From positions 31,495,390-31,559,389 of the forward strand of contig JAVMKO010000003.1 of NCBI GenBank assembly GCA_032164245.1: a stretch of 64,000 bases of DNA. Direction: 5' to 3'. This DNA is from Sternotherus odoratus (taxonomy: Eukaryota; Chordata; Testudines; Kinosternidae). The notes below the pieces were generated by a model, which did no database searches, was not told the origin of the DNA, and saw only the letters and a program-made list of their open reading frames with translations. A program made the position numbers and the translations under genes. Shown here piece after piece: positions 59,380 through 64,000 of the stretch (within the stretch, counting starts at the first letter, position 1; the number at the start of each line of letters is the position of its first letter).

Positions 59380-59660
59380 TGCTGCAACAGCTGTTAGGGT
59401 AACTGGAAAATACGTCCGGAAGAATGTGGTGCAGGTTTACTACCAACTCCATGAAAATAGAATTGTTTACAGGAAATCTCTGAATATATTGATCCCTTCA
59501 CAGATTGCTATCGGTGTACAATCCTCATTTATCAAAAGTGTGTGCAAAATTGTTTGTCTATATTTAAAGTACACACACACACATCCTTTGACTCAGTCAG
59601 GATTCATGTCAGTAATTTTAGTCTGAGCAAAATGTAATAAAATCTCATTCTGCGGGAAAT
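59380..59660 (+). other. CLN8: CLN8 3' UTR (minimum extent)
   Basis: Non-coding sequence after the CLN8 stop. An AATAAA hexamer at 59636-59641 would give a short 3' UTR of roughly 270 bases; a short CA repeat lies at about 59572-59582. Mammalian CLN8 has a longer 3' UTR, so read-through to later signals is possible. Small open frames here show no similarity I recognise. Confidence 0.45.
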
Positions 59661-59941
59661 GGCAAGTTAGTGATAGAAAGACAAGGTATGGAAAAATCTA
59701 CAGAATCATCATTTCAGTGGCAAGAGGAACTGTCTACTAACTGCCATCCCCCCTTCAGCTACCATCTCCAGGTCCTCCAGCTGGTGGCATGTTTAATAAT
59801 ACAACTTTGTCAGAAGTGGGTCAAATTACAGAAGATTTTTGCCCTTGAGATGGATGTAATATGAGATAGTGTACTGCCCTTATTGAATATTTGAGACTCA
59901 AGTTCTACACACAAGCAATGACGTGCAAAAGCACTAGGGCA

Positions 59942-60545
59942 GGGGTTGGCAAACTACAGCCCCTGGGACCCTCCTGCCTGGACTCTGAACTCCCAGCTCA
60001 GGAGGCTACCCCCGACCCTCCTCTGCTGTTTCCGTCTCCCCGGCAGCGCACCCCACAGCCGGCGCAATGCTTTGGATGGCGGGGTTGTGAGCTCTCCGGG
60101 CAGCGGAGCTATGACCTGACCTGGTGCTCTGTGCTGCGCAGTACACGGCTGCCTGTCCTGGTGCAGCTGTGCCGCCAGCCACCCATGCTCCAGGTAGTGT
60201 GGTAAGGGGGCAGGGAGCTGGGGAGGGGGGGTTGGATAGAAGGCAGGGGAGTTTGGGGTGGGGTCAGGGGTGTGGATAGGGGTTGGGGCGGTCAGAGGGT
60301 GGGGAACGGGGGTTGAATGGGGCTGGGGGGCAGTCAGGAATGAGAGGAGAGGTTGGATGGGGCAGCAGGGAGCAGTCAGGGGTGCTGGGGGTGGTCAGGG
60401 GACAGGGAAAAGGGGTGGTAGGATGGGGCAGGGATCCTGGAGGGCGGGGGCATCAGGAGAGGAGTTGGATGGGGCGGTGGGGTTAGTTAGGGGTGGAGAT
60501 CCAGGGGACAGAGAGCAGGCGGTGGATGGGGCAGAGGTCCTGGGG
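59942..60545 (+). repeat. hAT-like left end with G-rich minisatellite
   Basis: CAGGGGTTGGCAAACTACAG at about 59940 resembles a hAT-type terminal repeat. A CpG-containing block follows, then a G-rich tandem array of GGTTGGATGGGGCAG-type units from 60190. The array resumes at 61660-61815, and a possible right end (GGAGTGGGCAAATTTTTTGG) lies at about 61900, so the element may have been split by a later 1.1 kb insertion. Open frames here are spurious. Confidence 0.5.
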
Positions 60546-61650
60546 GTAGGGTGACCAGACAGCAAATGTGAAAAATTGGGACAGGGGGTAGAAGGTAACT
60601 GGAGCTTATAAGAAAAACACCCCACAATTGGGATTGTCCCTATAAAAGCTTATAGGAACTGAATTTTATAATTGTTCAATAAGAATTGATGTAAACTGTG
60701 ATTTCATTCTGCCGGTCACCCTTTTTGAATAACAGAAAGGAATGACCGTCTGAGACTGGGATCCTGTTTCCCATATGCATTGCAATTAGGACGTGTTACA
60801 AAGTTTAGTTAAGAAAGCGAGGAATACTTGTAGCACCTTAGAGACTAACTAGTTAGTCTCTAAGGTGCTACAAGTATTCCTCGCTTTCTTTACAGATACA
60901 GACTAACATGGCTGCTATTCTTGAAAGTTTAATTAGTAAAAGACGGGATTTTGTATTGTGTCTATAAATAAATAGATTAAAGAAATGTTGAGGGCTTGAA
61001 GCCAGTGTGAATCATTTCAGTTATAAAGGCTTAATTTACAATGTATTCTGCTACCTTTGAAAGTTTCTGTGAAAGACTGTGTGAATGAGGAATGCATGCA
61101 TCAGGAAAAGATAAGGTGTGAAGGCCATTTTTAATCAGATGGTCAAGAAAGGACGGGCGAAGACCCTGAAGGGGATTGATCCACGCCAGAGAACCATCAA
61201 TACACATCCATGATTGAGAAAGGGCAAATTAATGACCTTAAGGTGAAGCCTAGCACCCCTAAAGACAAGTGATTAAATCAGTCCAGGACATAACCATCTG
61301 GGAAGTGTTTTGAAATGTTAACATCAGATGATAACACCAATCAAGGAGTAACCTGTCACAAACGAACACAGCAAAATCCATAGACTTCAACAAAGAAACG
61401 GGTGCTTTGCCATGGGATTTTGAGCTCCTCTTGCCAATACGGGAGCATCAGATCGTGACCAACTGAGCCCAGCTCCTCACTCGTGCTCAGTCTAACTGGC
61501 TTTTAGATTGACTCGAGCTACAAAAGACCAGTAACTATAAAAACATCAACTGGCAGGTGTGGGTGTGACTGAAAACCATATGCTAACTGGTATATTTTTA
61601 ATAGATATGGCGTATTTCCCTTCTCTCTTATAAAAGATCCAGTGTGCTTA
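60546..61650. repeat. unclassified insertion-like segment, possible LTR-type sequence
   Basis: It begins with a GGGTGACCAGACAGC element end and carries the snap-back repeat at 60811. The remainder (60936-61650) is AT-balanced, without open frames, ending CTTATAAAAGATCCAGTG, which could be a promoter-like TATA region of a solo LTR. This is a guess from composition; no TG...CA ends with duplications were confirmed. Confidence 0.3.
60811..60923 (-). repeat. snap-back repeat, copy 5: perfect 80-bp palindrome
   Basis: 60811-60850 and 60851-60890 are exact reverse complements with no spacer, centred on ACTAACTAGTTAGT. The leader lies to the right (60891-60923, CAGACTAACATGGCTGC). Flanks AAAGTTTAGTTA (60800-60811) and AAAGTTTAATTA (60924-60935) match at 11 of 12. 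It is the most compact member of the family here. Confidence 0.9.
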
Positions 61651-61659
61651 GTGTCAGGA

Positions 61660-61945
61660 AGGAGAAGGAGGTTTGGATGGGGCGGCGGGGAGCAGTTAGT
61701 GGTGGGCAGTCCAGGGGACAGAGGGCAGGTGTGTGTGGATGGAGCAGAGGTCGGGGGGGGGGGGAGGCATCAGGTGGTGAGAAGTGGGGTGGGGAGATTG
61801 GATGGGGGGCGGGGGGCGTGCAACGCCTGGCTATTTGGGGAGACACAGCCTCCCATAACCAGCCCTCCATACAATTGTGGAAACGCAATGCGGCCCTCAG
61901 CAGGAGTGGGCAAATTTTTTGGCCCATGTGCTGTTCAAGTATAAT
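61660..61945. repeat. continuation of the G-rich minisatellite and possible hAT right end
   Basis: GGATGGGGCGGCGGGGAGC, GGTCGGGGGGGGGGGG and GAGATTGGATGGGG units match the 60190-60545 array. It ends in CAGGAGTGGGCAAATTTTTT, resembling an inverted hAT-type end. Confidence 0.5.
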
Positions 61946-62882
61946 GTGATCTCTATATTCCAAGTTTATTTGGTCTGTTTCTCCCTAGTTTAAGGTGTCC
62001 CTGTTTATCATACCTAGACAGCCCAGTGCTTGTTAAATCCTTATTTACAGCTTAGTCCTCCATTCACCATCTCGGTCAGGCCCACTGAGAAATAAGGTCT
62101 GTCTTGCATCAACTTATGCATGTCAAGTTAGGCCTATAGAGGATTGTCTGTGATTCTCTAAATGGTTAGTGCACTGGGGCACAATTCTACATTGGTCCAT
62201 AGGCACTTCCATAATACAAATAATAATTCATAATAAAGTGTAAAGGGTGGGGTGGGTTCTAAGAGTCCTAGACACCATTTGACTCTGCCCCTCTCCGCTG
62301 TTTAAAGATAGAGCCGATTAAACTCAATTGCGAGTCTTTTGTTTTCTTACAGATCACTAGAGTTGAAATCAGTGATAATCAGGCCTCGACCTGAGGCCTG
62401 CTGTGGGATAGTGTCTCCAATGAAAGAGACTGCCCAGCCAGCACTAGCAGTGAGGCTCCCTCACTAACTAAGCTGAAATCACTGAAAATGGTGTTAAGTG
62501 GTGGGGCCTCAAAACTTCTGTCATGGCGTTCACTCATGATGGGTGATACCTCCTGATGGCCATCCTGGGTATTAGCTCCAGCCAGGCACCGTGCCCTCCC
62601 CTGGTGGTGTCTTTTCTGTCATTCTCTCGCCCTGCAGATCCCTCTCACTCCAGGAACTGCAGCCTGACTCAGCTGAGGTGGGTCACACGTTCTGCGATAT
62701 CAAAGTTTCTCTTGACAAATGGGTTCAGGGAATCTTCCTGCTCGTTGCTCCATTGTTCATCAGTGGCTGGTAGGGGAACCTGGGCCTGCCCTCTGCTCTG
62801 GGTCCTGACTCAGAGGCACTCTCAGCAGCAGCCAAGGTTTGACCTACCTCACACTTTGCTGCTTTTCCCCAGAGCCTTGCCT

Positions 62883-63645
62883 GAAAAAATCATGGAGCAG
62901 GTCCTCAAGGAATCAATTCTGAAGCGTGTAGAGGGGAGGAAAGTGATAAGGAACAGTCAGCATAGATTCACCAAGAGCAAGTCATGCCTGACTAACCTAC
63001 TTGCCTTCTATTATGAGATAACAGGCTCTGTGGATGAAGGGAAAGCAGTGGATGTGTTATTCCTTGACTTTAGCAAAGCTTTTGAGACGGTCTCCCACAG
63101 TATTCTTGCCAGCATGTTAAAGAAGCATGGGCTGGATGAATGGACCATAAGGTAGATAGAAAGCTGGCTGGATCATCAGACTCAAAGGGTAGCGATCAAT
63201 GGCTCCATGGCTAGTTGGCAGCCGGTATCAAGCGGAGTGCCCCAAGGGTCGCTCCTGGGGCCAGTTTTGTTCAATATCTACAGAAGAGAAGAATGAGGGG
63301 GATTTGATAGCTGCTTTCAACTACCTGAAAGGGGGTTCTAAAGAGAATGGATCTAGACTGTTCTCAGTGATACCAGATGACAGAACAAGGAGTAATGGTC
63401 TCAAGTTGCAGTGGGGAAGGTTTAGATTGGATATTAGGAAAAACTTTTTTCACTAGGAGGGTGGTGAAGCATTGGAATGGGTTACCTAGGGAGGTGTTGG
63501 AATCTCCTCCCCTATAGGTTTTTAAGGTCAGGCTTGACAAAGCCCTGGCTGAGATGATTTAGTTGGGGATTGGTTCTGCTTTGAGCAGGAGGTTGGACTA
63601 GACAATATCCGAAGGTTCCTTCCAACCCTGATATTTTATGATTCT
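62883..63645 (+). mobile_element. CR1 LINE with large internal deletion
   Basis: The reverse-transcriptase part reads SQHRFTKSKSCLTNLLAFYY and VLFLDFSKAFETVSHSILAS, then [17 protein letters not shown], where it jumps directly to the C-terminal [24 protein letters not shown] region (63295 on). The catalytic FADD box and the segment after it are missing, and a stop lies at 63153. The 3' end is CCTTCCAACCCTGATATTTT then ATGATTCT. It is a different, older subfamily from the 19.6 and 50.2 kb copies. Flanking sequence (62300-62880 and 63650-64000) looks like one repeat into which it inserted. Confidence 0.88.
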
Positions 63646-63649
63646 ACCT

Positions 63650-64000
63650 CTCTGGCTCTTCCCCTTCCGTCTCCCAGTTTGCCAAGCCATACTTTCTCCT
63701 TTCCGGGAGTAACCGGGGTATATACCCTTTTATAGTCCTGAACACACCTCCCAGAGAGTGACTGCAGACTACACCTCTGAAGCCTCATTTGTGTCATCTT
63801 CCTCGCTTATATAGGTCCCTCCAGCTGAGCCTGCTTCCAATGAATTCCCTGCTCCCTGGCTTCTTCTCTGAGTACAGCTTGTGGAGCTAATTGGCTTTTC
63901 AGGTCATCTTAACCCCTTCCAGTTCTGTATGGGGTGGTCACCCCATCACAGTGGTTGCTGTATAGAAAACAGTGGTGTAGTGAACAATGGCTCAGTGGCC
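63650..64000. other. dispersed-repeat-like sequence to window end
   Basis: GC-balanced, T/C-rich sequence similar in style to 62300-62880. It runs off the window end. No exon of the next gene was recognised (ARHGEF10 is expected further downstream by synteny). Confidence 0.35.

Noticed and set aside
60936..61650. Endogenous retrovirus solo LTR
   Set aside because: A TATAAAAG motif near the right side is suggestive, but I could not find matching TG...CA ends or target duplications; kept only as an unclassified segment.
1..64000. tRNA, rRNA, CRISPR or operon-like structures
   Set aside because: None seen; the window is vertebrate nuclear DNA with spliced genes and interspersed repeats.

Overview
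This window is vertebrate nuclear DNA, almost certainly from a turtle. The repeat landscape points there: CR1 retrotransposons in several subfamilies, many small DNA-transposon derivatives of chelonian type, and fold-back elements built on a GTGTTAGTCTG leader. A crocodilian is the main alternative. The species call is inference from repeat types remembered as chelonian. The gene calls rest on translated exons.

Two protein-coding genes lie on the + strand in tandem. The first is the 3' end of DLGAP2 (postsynaptic SAPAP/GKAP scaffold). Its last four coding exons are at 4000-4415, 18330-18421, 23527-23679 and 25956-26174, and a long 3' UTR follows. The second is CLN8 (multi-pass ER membrane protein with a TLC domain), with its whole reading frame in two coding exons, 56898-57549 (start codon at 57007) and 59056-59379, giving 288 residues. 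DLGAP2 followed by CLN8 on the same strand is the order on human 8p23.3, which is why the SAPAP gene is called DLGAP2 and not DLGAP1.

Layout: 1-26174 holds DLGAP2 exons and introns, with a snap-back repeat at 2.6 kb, another at 12.7 kb, a complete hAT-type element with perfect 8-bp target duplications at 14.0 kb, and a decayed CR1 at 19.6 kb. From 26.2 to about 29 kb is DLGAP2 3' UTR. From 29 to 38 kb is intergenic DNA with scattered small elements. From 38.7 to 42.1 kb is a nest: an antisense CR1 carrying a fold-back and a second complete hAT element. From 43.8 to 49 kb is a transposon cluster (Harbinger-like relics, a Tigger-like element). From 49.07 to 55.93 kb there are two diverged tandem copies of one segment just upstream of CLN8; the first copy is CpG-rich and carries at least three insertions the second lacks. 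From 56 to 64 kb are CLN8, its intron with two TA-flanked small elements, and downstream repeats ending in an internally deleted CR1.

The most unusual signal is a family of five snap-back (palindromic) insertions at 2.6, 12.7, 39.2, 49.3 and 60.8 kb. Each has an unpaired leader plus an inverted repeat of 40-110 bp per arm, and each is flanked by 10-14 bp direct repeats. This looks like retroposition of self-primed cDNA rather than a cut-and-paste transposon. No rRNA, tRNA, CRISPR, or intact transposon or viral gene was seen.
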